Below, piece after piece: positions 26,165 through 34,976 of a stretch of DNA of 34,976 bases (positions are counted from its first letter, which is position 1; every line of letters begins with the position of its first letter). The DNA comes from an uncultured Bacilli bacterium (GTDB taxonomy: Bacteria > Bacillota_I > Bacilli_A > RF39 > UBA660). The position numbers and the translations under genes are program-made. The notes below the pieces were generated by a model, which saw only the letters and a list, made by a program, of their open reading frames with translations, was not told where the DNA came from and did not search any database. The DNA is taken from contig CANPXR010000003.1 in NCBI GenBank assembly GCA_947586655.1, positions 1 through 34,976 of the forward strand, read 5' to 3'.

Positions 26165-26479
26165 CTATATAATTTTAACGTTTTTTCCATATTCTTCTGA
26201 GAGCTCTTTTAACATGTCCATCATGTTTACTAAAACCTCATTAACGGTTTTATCTTCCTTTAGAACCGATAAATCTATTAATCCTTCTTTTTGGATAACC
26301 CTAACGTACTTATCATGCGTCTTTAAAATTAGATTTATACTTGTTATAATAACGGAAGATACTGCCGCACAAACTATATCTTTTCCGTACTCATCGTAAC
26401 CGGCATGTCCGGTTACCTTTACTCTTTTAATATAATCATCATTTTTTTCTACTTTTACTTTTATCATGCTAATCACCAA
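26165..26479 (-). CDS. prp: Ribosomal-processing cysteine protease Prp
   Basis: [20 protein letters not shown] motif; between rplU and rpmA. Confidence 0.95.
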   Translation of the reverse strand: MVISMIKVKVEKNDDYIKRVKVTGHAGYDEYGKDIVCAAVSSVIITSINLILKTHDKYVRVIQKEGLIDLSVLKEDKTVNEVLVNMMDMLKELSEEYGKNVKII

Positions 26480-26484
26480 CGTAA

Positions 26485-26784
26485 TTAAGCGTTAATCTTA
26501 GTTATTGTAAGTTTAGTATATGGTTGGCGATGACCTTGCTTTTTATGAGAACTTTTCTTTTGTAAGTACTTGAAAATAACTATTTTCTTTTGCTTACCTT
26601 GTTTTTCTACTTTAGCTGTAACGGTTGCACCTTTTACGTATGGAGTTCCAACCTTATCACCGGCCATAATTACCTTGTCAAAAGTATAAGTTTTTCCAGC
26701 TTCTACGTCTAACTTTTCAACGTAAATTACAGAACCTTCTTCAACGCGGTATTGTTTACCACCAGTTTCAATAACTGCTTTCAT
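26485..26784 (-). CDS. rplU: 50S ribosomal protein L21
   Basis: [17 protein letters not shown]...[19 protein letters not shown]. Confidence 0.97.
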   Translation of the reverse strand: MKAVIETGGKQYRVEEGSVIYVEKLDVEAGKTYTFDKVIMAGDKVGTPYVKGATVTAKVEKQGKQKKIVIFKYLQKKSSHKKQGHRQPYTKLTITKINA

Positions 26785-26905
26785 CTTTTATTCCTCCTTC
26801 TTATTTAATAGACTCACCATTAAGGCACATAAATTATGTTTACTTTAAACCTTTTCTGTGTGGTTGAAGAACAAGAAGTTCATTCAAACGAATTAATTTT
26901 ATCAT
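26785..26905 (-). promoter_or_regulatory. Candidate L21 leader upstream of rplU
   Basis: ~120-nt untranslated leader in the position of the Firmicutes L21 leader; assigned by position and sequence feel, not by covariance model. Confidence 0.4.
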
Positions 26906-26916
26906 ACATACATAAA

Positions 26917-27720
26917 TTAGTCAAACACTTTTGATAGTATTTGCCTTTCTTTATAACGCTTTTTTTCTATTATAAACTCATTTATTTTTTGTCTTTTCAT
27001 TTTATCTAAGTAATATCCATTGATAATGTTAGTTTTTTTACTCTTAATAGGATTAGCGTACCTTTCAAATAAAAACTTATTAAACAAATACGGAATATCT
27101 TTGTAAAATGATATGACTTTTTTTATTAGAAAACAAAAAATAATTACATAACTACACTCTATTTTAGGGCTTAAAGTAACAAGGTAAATAGCTATTACAA
27201 ACATTACTAAAAGTGATATAAAAAAAGTAATTTTAAGTGATTTTTTATAAGGTATAAAAAGATTTAACAAAACACTTATTACCCTAAACCCATCTAATGG
27301 AACAATAGGAATTAAATTAAAAAGAAAAATTGAATAATGGTATTTTTCTATTAGAACCATTATCTTTACGTCTATTACGTTATGTTTATATAGTAAAAAA
27401 CTAAATAAATAAAAAAGTAACTGAAATAAAAAGCCAGATATTGAAATTATAAATTCTTCATTAAAAGGTTTATCTATGTTTTCATCATAAGTAATAAAAC
27501 CCCCACATATTCCAAAGCTTATCTTTTTTATGTTCCAACCATAAAGTAAAGAGCTGGTAACGTGCCCTAATTCATGAACAAAGATAACTAAAAAAAAGGT
27601 TAAGATATCCTTAAATAACCCAGATATTAACGCGAAGAAAAAAACTATTAATAACTCCCATTTAATTTCTATTTTTTTATATATACTCCTCATAAGACAA
27701 ATACTTATTATCCTTTTCAA
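26917..27720 (-). CDS. spoIVFB: SpoIVFB-like site-2 metalloprotease
   Basis: FVHELGHVTSSLLYG and VPLDGFRV motifs; downstream of spoIVFA-like gene. Confidence 0.85.
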   Translation of the reverse strand: MKRIISICLMRSIYKKIEIKWELLIVFFFALISGLFKDILTFFLVIFVHELGHVTSSLLYGWNIKKISFGICGGFITYDENIDKPFNEEFIISISGFLFQLLFYLFSFLLYKHNVIDVKIMVLIEKYHYSIFLFNLIPIVPLDGFRVISVLLNLFIPYKKSLKITFFISLLVMFVIAIYLVTLSPKIECSYVIIFCFLIKKVISFYKDIPYLFNKFLFERYANPIKSKKTNIINGYYLDKMKRQKINEFIIEKKRYKERQILSKVFD

Positions 27721-28291
27721 AAATTAAGTATAACTGTTTATTAGCTACCGCCAATACTTCTCCTTTTAAGACGTAATCGTAAAGTTTAACGCTTACGTCA
27801 TCTAAATAACCATAAGTAATATTAAGCCCGTTCTTATCTTGGATGGTTATAAGCGTTTTATAGTCATCTTTTTTTTCTTTTTTAATTACGATTCCACTTT
27901 TAATCGCAGATACAGTATAATTACTAGCAACAGATAACACGTAGCCATTACCTTTCTTTTCTATTTTTTCATAGGTTAGTTTTTCTTCTGAAACAAGTTT
28001 AGTATTATCTTTAAATATATTCTTAAAAGGAATGACATCTCCTAGATACCTTTCATAAACGTCATATATTTTAGCAAAAGAAAGTGAGTTGTTATAAACT
28101 AACTTTTGGTACTTTTGCTTGTTTTTATCACTTTGCTTTATGTATATAAGAGAAGCTAAAAAAAGTACGATAACGATTAATATTTTAATTAAAGTGGTAA
28201 AAAAAAGCTTATTTAAATAACTATTACCTTTTTCTTCTTTTTTACTTTTATTTACCTTACTAAATGAATCAGGAGTTATCATTATCATCAC
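27677..28291 (-). CDS. spoIVFA: SpoIVFA-like M23/LytM-fold regulator
   Basis: TM plus degenerate M23 domain (SGIVIKKEKKDDYKTLITIQDKNGLNITYGYL); overlaps spoIVFB. Confidence 0.75.
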   Translation of the reverse strand: MMIMITPDSFSKVNKSKKEEKGNSYLNKLFFTTLIKILIVIVLFLASLIYIKQSDKNKQKYQKLVYNNSLSFAKIYDVYERYLGDVIPFKNIFKDNTKLVSEEKLTYEKIEKKGNGYVLSVASNYTVSAIKSGIVIKKEKKDDYKTLITIQDKNGLNITYGYLDDVSVKLYDYVLKGEVLAVANKQLYLIFEKDNKYLSYEEYI

Positions 28292-28299
28292 CTATTTCA

Positions 28300-28785
28300 T
28301 TAATATGAGCTTTTTTTAAATCTATTCTTAAATACGTAATTTGTGACATTATACGTCAAATAAACGATTAAAAAGTAAATCACATTTATAATTAAACCAT
28401 CATATAATATATGAACTACGTCATACATATTATATGAATTATAAAAAACAGTAAATAAAATAACTATTAAAAGATAAGTTATTATTAATATAAAATAACA
28501 TAAAAAAGTCTTTATGAAATTACCCTTTTTAGCTAAAAAAGTAAGGGATAACCATGATAAAAAAAGATAAATAAAACCATGTAAAAAAACGGTGTTAGTA
28601 TACGTCAAATCATATATTACCCCAAAAATAAAACTAGATAAATAAAAAGCATTTTTGTTGTTTACGTTTGCACTTGCTACCGCAATCACACAAATAACAA
28701 AAAAAGGAGTAATATTTCTTAAAACGTTTGGCACTACTACCTCTAGTAAAACGGAAATAATAAAAAGTATAATCGTTGTAATCAT
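28300..28785 (-). CDS. mreD: Rod shape-determining protein MreD
   Basis: Multi-TM, directly downstream of mreC. Confidence 0.8.
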   Translation of the reverse strand: MITTIILFIISVLLEVVVPNVLRNITPFFVICVIAVASANVNNKNAFYLSSFIFGVIYDLTYTNTVFLHGFIYLFLSWLSLTFLAKKGNFIKTFLCYFILIITYLLIVILFTVFYNSYNMYDVVHILYDGLIINVIYFLIVYLTYNVTNYVFKNRFKKSSY

Positions 28786-29564
28786 TTCGTCTCCTTTATT
28801 ATCGTAACAAATAATAAGTCATTAAAATTAACTCCTGGTTCAACCCAAATGGTTTTACTAAGTCCATAATTACTTACTTCTTGTTTTACTACCTTACCAA
28901 CATATATTCCTTTGTATGACGCATTATCATATCCTGATAAAACCACTTTATTTCCTTCTAAAACTTGATTCTTACTCATTACGTCAGTTACCTTAAATAA
29001 ACCAGTTTTAGAATCATACTTTTTAAGTACACCCGATACGTTTCCTAAATTGGTTTCGATAATAACCGATAACATGTTATTATCATTTACACCCGTTATT
29101 AACCTTACTTCAGATGCCTTTTTTGCAACCTTACTTACGAACCCAACTAAACCATCTTTTGATATTACGGCGTCATCCTTTTTTATCCCACTATCATAAC
29201 CCTTTGAAACCTCTAATTTATTAAACCAGTTTTTCATGGTGTGATTAATTATTTCTGCCGCTTCGTACTCGCTTTTCTTTTCACTTAACGAAAGACTTTT
29301 TCTAAGTTCATTATTTTCCTTTTCAAGATAATTTATCCTAGAAGATGATAAGTTTTTACTTACATCACAAGTAGAATAAACGTTTGAAATAACATAAGAG
29401 TTAACCATGCTAGACATATTTTTAAATACCTTTTCAGCGAAAAAATAATTTCTGTTTATTAAAGCCAAAGAAGTACACGTAAATAATAAAAACACTATTA
29501 AGATAATTACCGTAATTATGTTTTTCATAATTTTTTTATTATTAGAATTTAGCTTTTTTCTCAT
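28782..29564 (-). CDS. mreC: Rod shape-determining protein MreC
   Basis: N-terminal TM, coiled coil, DAVISKDGLVGFVSKV, GDVMSKNQVLEGNKVVLSGYD-like core. Confidence 0.9.
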   Translation of the reverse strand: MRKKLNSNNKKIMKNIITVIILIVFLLFTCTSLALINRNYFFAEKVFKNMSSMVNSYVISNVYSTCDVSKNLSSSRINYLEKENNELRKSLSLSEKKSEYEAAEIINHTMKNWFNKLEVSKGYDSGIKKDDAVISKDGLVGFVSKVAKKASEVRLITGVNDNNMLSVIIETNLGNVSGVLKKYDSKTGLFKVTDVMSKNQVLEGNKVVLSGYDNASYKGIYVGKVVKQEVSNYGLSKTIWVEPGVNFNDLLFVTIIKETK

Positions 29565-29569
29565 TTATA

Positions 29570-30265
29570 TCACCTTTCTAACATATTATTTTCATAGAAA
29601 CTATAATAATTATTATTTCCTATAATCACGTGATCAATAACATAAATACCTTGTAATTTTCCTATTTTAACCAAGGCGTCAGTTACGTTAATATCCTCAC
29701 TAGATGGTAAAACGTTACCAGAAGGATGATTATGAACACATATAATGTACGCCGCGGAAGATAAATAAGCCTCTTTAAACACTTCTCTTGGATGAATCAG
29801 ACTCTTATTTAAGGTGCCTTTAAATAATAATTTTTTATCAATTAAACGTTTATTCTGATCTAAGTACACGCAAAAAAAGTACTCTTGATTAAGGCCAGAT
29901 AATTCTGATTTAAAGTGCATATAAATTTTTTTCGCACTGTTACATCTTAAATTGTTTTCAAGGGGTACTTCTTCATAAACCCTTCTTCCTAGTTCTAAAG
30001 CAGCCATAAGTTCGATTGCCTTAACCGCACCTATTCCATTTATCTTTATTAAACTCGCTAAAGTTATATTTTTTAAATCACTAACGCTTTTTACCAACTT
30101 TAATATTTGTGATGCTAAATATTTTGATGAAAAATCCTTCGTTCCAGTTTTCATTATAATGGCAATTAAGTCCTCCGTAGATAAACTTCTAGCACCATAC
30201 TTAATTAGTCTTTCCCTCGGTCTTTCACTAACTGGAATTTCTTTAATTAGCGTGTTACTCATCAC
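29570..30265 (-). CDS. radC: RadC family JAB-domain protein
   Basis: VHNHPSGNVLPSSED; helix-hairpin-helix N-terminus. Confidence 0.95.
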   Translation of the reverse strand: MMSNTLIKEIPVSERPRERLIKYGARSLSTEDLIAIIMKTGTKDFSSKYLASQILKLVKSVSDLKNITLASLIKINGIGAVKAIELMAALELGRRVYEEVPLENNLRCNSAKKIYMHFKSELSGLNQEYFFCVYLDQNKRLIDKKLLFKGTLNKSLIHPREVFKEAYLSSAAYIICVHNHPSGNVLPSSEDINVTDALVKIGKLQGIYVIDHVIIGNNNYYSFYENNMLER

Positions 30266-30722
30266 TTATAACCGTCTTTTCATAGCATGATAGGATTTGA
30301 TTTTCAATTATTAAAAGGGATTTTTCGTCAAAGGTTGCCTCTAATAATTTTTCATATTCATTAAGATTCTGAATAAATTCATCATTATTAATGGTAATTT
30401 TTTCAACCTTTAGATTAATTTTTTTAGAATCATATAAATTCTTAATCTTATTAATGTTTTTTTTAGTGGTAGAAAAAGCAACGTATGCTTTTACCTTATC
30501 ATCTTTCTCTACGTAAACATATCTATCAACTTCCGTTACGTTAGATTGCATCTCATCTAAATCATGGTAAGTACCATATTTTAAAGCATAAATTTCATCA
30601 TTAATACTTATAACGTTTTGCACTTCTACGTTTTCGTATCTATCAAAGGTTACTTTCCCCAAAAAAGCACCAGATATAATTGCAACAAGCACCCAAAATA
30701 AAGTTTTTTTCATATGCATCAC
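30255..30722 (-). CDS. SpoIIB-like TM protein with SPOR-like C-terminus
   Basis: N-terminal TM; DEIYALKYGTYHDLDEMQSNV.... SPOR-like; position upstream of radC as spoIIB in B. subtilis. Confidence 0.55.
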   Translation of the reverse strand: MMHMKKTLFWVLVAIISGAFLGKVTFDRYENVEVQNVISINDEIYALKYGTYHDLDEMQSNVTEVDRYVYVEKDDKVKAYVAFSTTKKNINKIKNLYDSKKINLKVEKITINNDEFIQNLNEYEKLLEATFDEKSLLIIENQILSCYEKTVISDE

Positions 30723-30763
30723 CTAATTACATATTAAGCCAATATATTTAAAATTAATGTCGA

Positions 30764-30800
30764 AAAAAAAGGCTTAGTAAATTTTTACTAAAACCTCTTT
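30764..30800 (-). terminator. Terminator downstream of yqeH
   Basis: TTAGTAAA-tt-TTTACTAA with T-run on the minus strand. Confidence 0.7.
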
Positions 30801-30808
30801 TTGATTAT

Positions 30809-31819
30809 TTATATCATATTATCACGACTATAAACCTTCACGTTTTCCTTTACGTAAACATTTACCATTGCATGGTTCGTTATCTTACAAAAACAAAGTC
30901 CACTAATTACAACGTCTTGTTTATCTTTTAAATCAAAACTATTTAATTTTAAGTCTCTTAAGTAATCATTAGTATTAAGATTTATCCTTTTTACTTTAAT
31001 CTCATTTGATAAATACAAAGTAAAACTATTTTTTGTATTGCTTAAGTAATCTATTCTTGCGTAACTTCCAATAATAAGAGATTGGTTTGGTTTCATTTGA
31101 TAAGTTCTTGGTTTTATCTCTTTTTTAGCAGTTATGTTTTTTACCACCCCTGGTTTTTCACCAAATGAAAAATTACCTTCATCTATAACACCAGGAGTAT
31201 CAATTAAAGTTATCTTATCATTTATTTTTACCTTAATAAAGTTAAGGGTAGTAGCAGGAAGAATGGAAGTTGTAATAGAAAAATCAACTTTTTTTGTAGC
31301 TCTAACCAAAGCGTTTATCAAACTACTTTTACCAGCATTTGTATGTCCAACTAAATAGACGTCTTTTTTATTATTATTTTTTTCTATTAACTTTAATAGC
31401 AAGTCCACGTTATAATTCTTCATACTACTTACAAAGATTATATCAAATACGTTCAACTTGTAATTATTAATTATATAATTTTTAATTTTATCTAGTTTTA
31501 CTGACTTTGGTAATAAGTCTACCTTAGTAATAATCAAAATAACTAGTCCTTTAAAGGAATTAAGCTCAGTTATACCATCATCTAAGTTTAATATGTCACA
31601 TAAAAATAAAACAAGATTATTTTTTTTCTTAACGGTATCATACATTTTTTTATAATCGTAACTACTCTTATTTATTACCTTATAATCACCATAATTCTTA
31701 ATTCTAAAGCATCTTTCACAAACCTTAGCGGTGTTGTAAAATTCACTTTTTACGTATCCTTCTTTTTGTGGATCCCTAGTTTGAAATATAGCTCCACACC
31801 CGCTGCACTTTTTAGTCAT
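30809..31819 (-). CDS. yqeH: Circularly permuted ribosome biogenesis GTPase YqeH
   Basis: CSGCG..CERCF zinc site, TKVDLLP before VGHTNAGKSSLINAL, DTPG. Confidence 0.93.
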   Translation of the reverse strand: MTKKCSGCGAIFQTRDPQKEGYVKSEFYNTAKVCERCFRIKNYGDYKVINKSSYDYKKMYDTVKKKNNLVLFLCDILNLDDGITELNSFKGLVILIITKVDLLPKSVKLDKIKNYIINNYKLNVFDIIFVSSMKNYNVDLLLKLIEKNNNKKDVYLVGHTNAGKSSLINALVRATKKVDFSITTSILPATTLNFIKVKINDKITLIDTPGVIDEGNFSFGEKPGVVKNITAKKEIKPRTYQMKPNQSLIIGSYARIDYLSNTKNSFTLYLSNEIKVKRINLNTNDYLRDLKLNSFDLKDKQDVVISGLCFCKITNHAMVNVYVKENVKVYSRDNMI

Positions 31820-32333
31820 AATACTTTCCCTTTTTTAAATAGTTCTTTTTTTTAAAAACGTTAAATATTCTTTTTTCTATTTGCCTATTAAGCCAAGTTT
31901 CGGTTTCATCAACCTCACTTAATGGATTAACTAAAATGGTTTTTAATCCCATTTTATTACCACCTTGAATATCAGTTAATAATTGATCCCCAATCGCTGC
32001 AACTTCCGTTTTTTTTAAATTATATTTTTTTAATATATACCTATACTTATAAGTAAATGGTTTTAAAGAAATACATGCTATATCAACCGAGTAATAATCT
32101 CCAAACTTTGATACTCTTTTTCTAAAGTTATTTGAAAATAAAACTATCTTAAAATCTTTTTTTAACTTATCAAATAACTTTTTTGTTTTTTCACAAAGTA
32201 CAACTTCCTTCGCGGGAGAAATGGTATTATCAAGGTCAAACAAAAGACACTTGATACCGTTTTTCTTAAGTTTATCATAATTAATGGTAAATATACTTTC
32301 CTGGTAAACATCAGGCAAAAACCTTTTTATCAC
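31812..32333 (-). CDS. yqeG: YqeG family HAD IIIA-type phosphatase
   Basis: LLFDLDNTISP, IGDQLLTDIQGGNKMG. Confidence 0.93.
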   Translation of the reverse strand: MIKRFLPDVYQESIFTINYDKLKKNGIKCLLFDLDNTISPAKEVVLCEKTKKLFDKLKKDFKIVLFSNNFRKRVSKFGDYYSVDIACISLKPFTYKYRYILKKYNLKKTEVAAIGDQLLTDIQGGNKMGLKTILVNPLSEVDETETWLNRQIEKRIFNVFKKKNYLKKGKYYD

Positions 32334-33232
32334 TTTATATCATCCTCTTTATTTTTACTTATTAAATTCGTCTTATCATATAGTTTAATTCTTTTTAACC
32401 TAGAGTTACTACTTAAATAATCTTCCCTCGTCATTAAATAACTATATTTTTTATCGTAAGGTCCATTAGAAATAAATATTTTATTAAGGTTTACTAACCT
32501 TCTTGAAAATTTATAAGCAACGTAAAAAAGTATTCCCATAATGATTAATAATGGTAGAATTTCAAAAATTAAAAGTAAACCAACGTTATTATAATTTATC
32601 TTTACGCTTCCTAGTAAACTCATTAAAGAGTTAAAAGTACCATGAATTAGTGATGGAATTAAAATTGATAATCCGAAATTTATGTATTTTTTATTTTTAT
32701 CTTTTGAAAAGTTTCCAAGTGAAAGGAAGTAAGCAATTACTATACCACATATTACGTGAAGTGGTACGGTGGTAAAATCCCTCATTAACGCTAAACTTAT
32801 ACTATTTGATACCGTACTTTCTGAAAAAGCGTACATAATGTTTTCTAACCCAGCGAAAGAAAGGGCAATTATCGTCATGTAAACAAGTCCATCATATATG
32901 TCATCATAATGTTTGTTATCAAAGATGAACAAAAAGAAAATTGCAATCTTAGAAAGTTCCTCAATAAACGCCCAAACATAAATTAAAATAATATTATTTG
33001 AAAAATAAGGCATAACAAGATTTTCTAGGTAACTTGCTAGTGTAATTGTTAAAATACCAGATAAAAAACAAATTAAAATATTTTTAGTAGGTTCCTTACT
33101 TTTTCTATCGGTATACAAAACAAAGCCAATTAAAAAAAGTGTTGGTACTAACGAAAAAATAAGAATTAATAACCGTTCATAAAAATAATAGTAATTATTA
33201 AACAAATTAAAATCAAAACTTATATTTATCAT
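32330..33232 (-). CDS. prsW: PrsW family intramembrane metalloprotease
   Basis: EELSKIAIFFLF, ENIMYAF, LHVICGIVIAYFL motifs. Confidence 0.85.
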   Translation of the reverse strand: MINISFDFNLFNNYYYFYERLLILIFSLVPTLFLIGFVLYTDRKSKEPTKNILICFLSGILTITLASYLENLVMPYFSNNIILIYVWAFIEELSKIAIFFLFIFDNKHYDDIYDGLVYMTIIALSFAGLENIMYAFSESTVSNSISLALMRDFTTVPLHVICGIVIAYFLSLGNFSKDKNKKYINFGLSILIPSLIHGTFNSLMSLLGSVKINYNNVGLLLIFEILPLLIIMGILFYVAYKFSRRLVNLNKIFISNGPYDKKYSYLMTREDYLSSNSRLKRIKLYDKTNLISKNKEDDIK

Positions 33233-33248
33233 AAACTTTCCCTTCTAG

Positions 33249-33488
33249 TTAATCTAAAAAAAATAATTTTAAACTAACTGTTCTTGTGTTTTTTTCTTTT
33301 AGAACCGTTATCTTATAAAGCAACTGATTATATGTTACCATATCACCTTTATTTACCATACCTAAATATAGCTTTGGCTCTTTGTTATTAGAAATCATTT
33401 CATATGAAACGTAGGAAATAATAGTGTTAACTATTACAAAGCAAAAAATAATCATAAGGATAATACTACTAACTTTATTTTTTTTCAT
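33249..33488 (-). CDS. Hypothetical small exported/TM protein
   Basis: ORF with N-terminal hydrophobic helix, co-oriented with prsW. Confidence 0.6.
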   Translation of the reverse strand: MKKNKVSSIILMIIFCFVIVNTIISYVSYEMISNNKEPKLYLGMVNKGDMVTYNQLLYKITVLKEKNTRTVSLKLFFLD

Positions 33489-33556
33489 TTCGCATCACCT
33501 TTATCTTTTTTATTATAACATAAATAAGCATTATTTTTTCATATAATTTATTAGGA

Positions 33557-34261
33557 GTGATAAATTTGTTTTTAAGTATTATTACGCAAATTATTAAAGG
33601 TTTCATAGTTGGTACGGGAAGCTATGGAAGTAAAACTTTTCCCGATCCTCTTACAAAAGAAGAAGAGGATAAACTAATTGAGCAAATGCTAAAAGGAGAT
33701 AAAAACGCAAGAAATAAATTAGTTGAACATAACCTACGTTTAGTCGCTCACATCGTAAAAAAATACGACAATGGTAAGGATGACATAGATGATCTAATTA
33801 GTATTGGAACAATTGGTCTTATAAAAGGAATTGATACGTTCTCAAATAAAAATGGCACTAAACTTACCACTTATGCCGCAAGGTGCGTAGAAAACGAAAT
33901 ATTAATGTTTTATAGGTCAAATAAAAAAAATTCTAAAAATATTAGTATAAACGAATCAGTCGGATTTGATAAGGATGGTAACGAAATATCGTTTCTAGAC
34001 ATTTTAAAAACTCCTAATCCAGATTACATAAATGACATAGACTTACAAGATAACATTAAGATGTTATATAAATTCATAGACGTATTAACTGATAGAGAAA
34101 AAGAAATAATAATAAAAAGATATGGGCTTTATAATCAAAAAGAACAAACCCAAAAGGAAATCGCAAAGGAATTTGGGATATCAAGAAGCTACGTATCGAG
34201 AATAGAAAAAAGAGCCCTTACAAAAATCCTAAGGGAGTTTATTAGAAATAATAAAAAGTAA
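33557..34261 (+). CDS. sigK: Mother-cell RNA polymerase sigma factor SigK (uninterrupted)
   Basis: FPDPLTKEEEDKLIEQMLKGDKNARNKLVEHNLRLVAHIVKKYDN, RNKLVEHNLRLVAHIVKK and QKEIAKEFGISRSYVSRIEKRAL. Confidence 0.92.
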   Translation: MINLFLSIITQIIKGFIVGTGSYGSKTFPDPLTKEEEDKLIEQMLKGDKNARNKLVEHNLRLVAHIVKKYDNGKDDIDDLISIGTIGLIKGIDTFSNKNGTKLTTYAARCVENEILMFYRSNKKNSKNISINESVGFDKDGNEISFLDILKTPNPDYINDIDLQDNIKMLYKFIDVLTDREKEIIIKRYGLYNQKEQTQKEIAKEFGISRSYVSRIEKRALTKILREFIRNNKK

Positions 34262-34284
34262 GAAAAATTTTTTTCTTACTTTTT
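34254..34284. terminator. Bidirectional terminator between sigK and convergent gene
   Basis: AAAAAGTAAGAAAAA/TTTTTTTCTTACTTTTT. Confidence 0.85.
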
Positions 34285-34976
34285 AATTACGTATATAATT
34301 GCTCCAATAAGTCCAAACCCAACCATCGAAAGTGCCATGATAACCAAAGGATTTTTTTCTGCCGTTACATTAACACTAACTTTCTTAGTTGTTTTTGTTT
34401 CCTTTACGATGTTTAACACATATTCTTTTTTAGTTCCATCTTCAGCGGTAACTAATATTTTAACTTTTGATCCATTCTTTAAGTTCATATTACCATTAAT
34501 ACTAACCACCGCATCTTCTGATGATGTTTCATAGTCAAGGGTTAACCTATTAACAGAACTTGCTACCTTTACGTTATACGAAAACTTATCTTCCTTAAAT
34601 TTAAAATCCTTACTTTCCTTAACTGTTAATGATTTTAAGAAAGCATCCGCGGTTAAGGCTTCCCTTTTAACATTAACAACATATGCCTTTTTAGTTCCAT
34701 CCTCAGCCGTTACCGTAATCGTTATTTTGTTATTTTCACCAGCCTTTAACTCATCCATTGCGTTATTACTAATTACAACGTTAGCTTTACTATCCTCAGG
34801 TGTCGGATTAATTAGGATAGTCTTAACGGTAGCATCCACGGTTGCTTGATATTCATACACACTACTAGAAAAGTTTGGAGATAAAATAACTTCACTATCA
34901 TCGTTACCCCTTATTTCTAAAGCTTTTAAGTTAGCATTATTTGACTTAGGTGCCTGAGTTGTTGTAGTGGTAGTTG
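34276..34976 (-). CDS. Cadherin-like beta-sandwich domain surface protein (partial, open to the right edge)
   Basis: Repeats ITVTAEDGTKKAYVVNVKRE and ILVTAEDGTKKEYVLNIVKE; C-terminal TM; the frame stays open upstream of 34860 (NNANLKALEIRGNDDSEVILSPNFSSSVYEYQATV). Confidence 0.85.
   Translation of the reverse strand, partial: TTTTTTQAPKSNNANLKALEIRGNDDSEVILSPNFSSSVYEYQATVDATVKTILINPTPEDSKANVVISNNAMDELKAGENNKITITVTAEDGTKKAYVVNVKREALTADAFLKSLTVKESKDFKFKEDKFSYNVKVASSVNRLTLDYETSSEDAVVSINGNMNLKNGSKVKILVTAEDGTKKEYVLNIVKETKTTKKVSVNVTAEKNPLVIMALSMVGFGLIGAIIYVIKK

Noticed and set aside
33557-34261. SigE rather than SigK
   Set aside because: RNKLVEHNLRLVAHIVKKYDN and the region 4 sequence match SigK better by memory; SpoIIGA, expected upstream of sigE, is not seen.

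Overview
Low-GC Firmicutes-type chromosome, standard stop usage, consistent with a spore-forming lineage (sigG, sigK, spoIVFA/spoIVFB, a spoIIB-like gene). Most of the window is housekeeping and sporulation core: trxA, rnhC, GT2, rhomboid, rluD, lspA, ylmC-like, sigG; then sortase, WG-repeat protein, obg, trmB, rpmA-prp-rplU, spoIVFB-spoIVFA, mreD-mreC, radC, yqeH-yqeG, prsW, sigK. The main anomaly is a ~10.6 kb island between two perfect 433-bp direct repeats (8535-8967 and 19144-19576; offset 10,609 bp). Each repeat carries an identical DUF192-family gene plus the first codons of a collagen-like Cys-rich gene. By eye, the ~11.2 kb around the island contains no ACGT tetranucleotide, while the 8.5 kb to its left contains about 37. 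The island carries seven co-oriented minus-strand genes. An SPFH/YdjI-like protein and a YdjG-like double zinc-ribbon membrane protein are followed by a zinc-ribbon Yip1-like protein, a TM-anchored WG-repeat protein, a zinc-ribbon-TM protein with an HELFH metallopeptidase motif, a lipoprotein with an SPFH-like domain, and a TM-anchored protein with EF-Tu domains II+III but no GTPase domain. Two of these proteins share nearly the same Q/N/P-rich N-terminal tail and TM. I propose this is a mobile or excisable envelope-associated SPFH complex; no integrase, transposase or regulator was recognised inside it. All counts and homologies are by eye, with no searches run.
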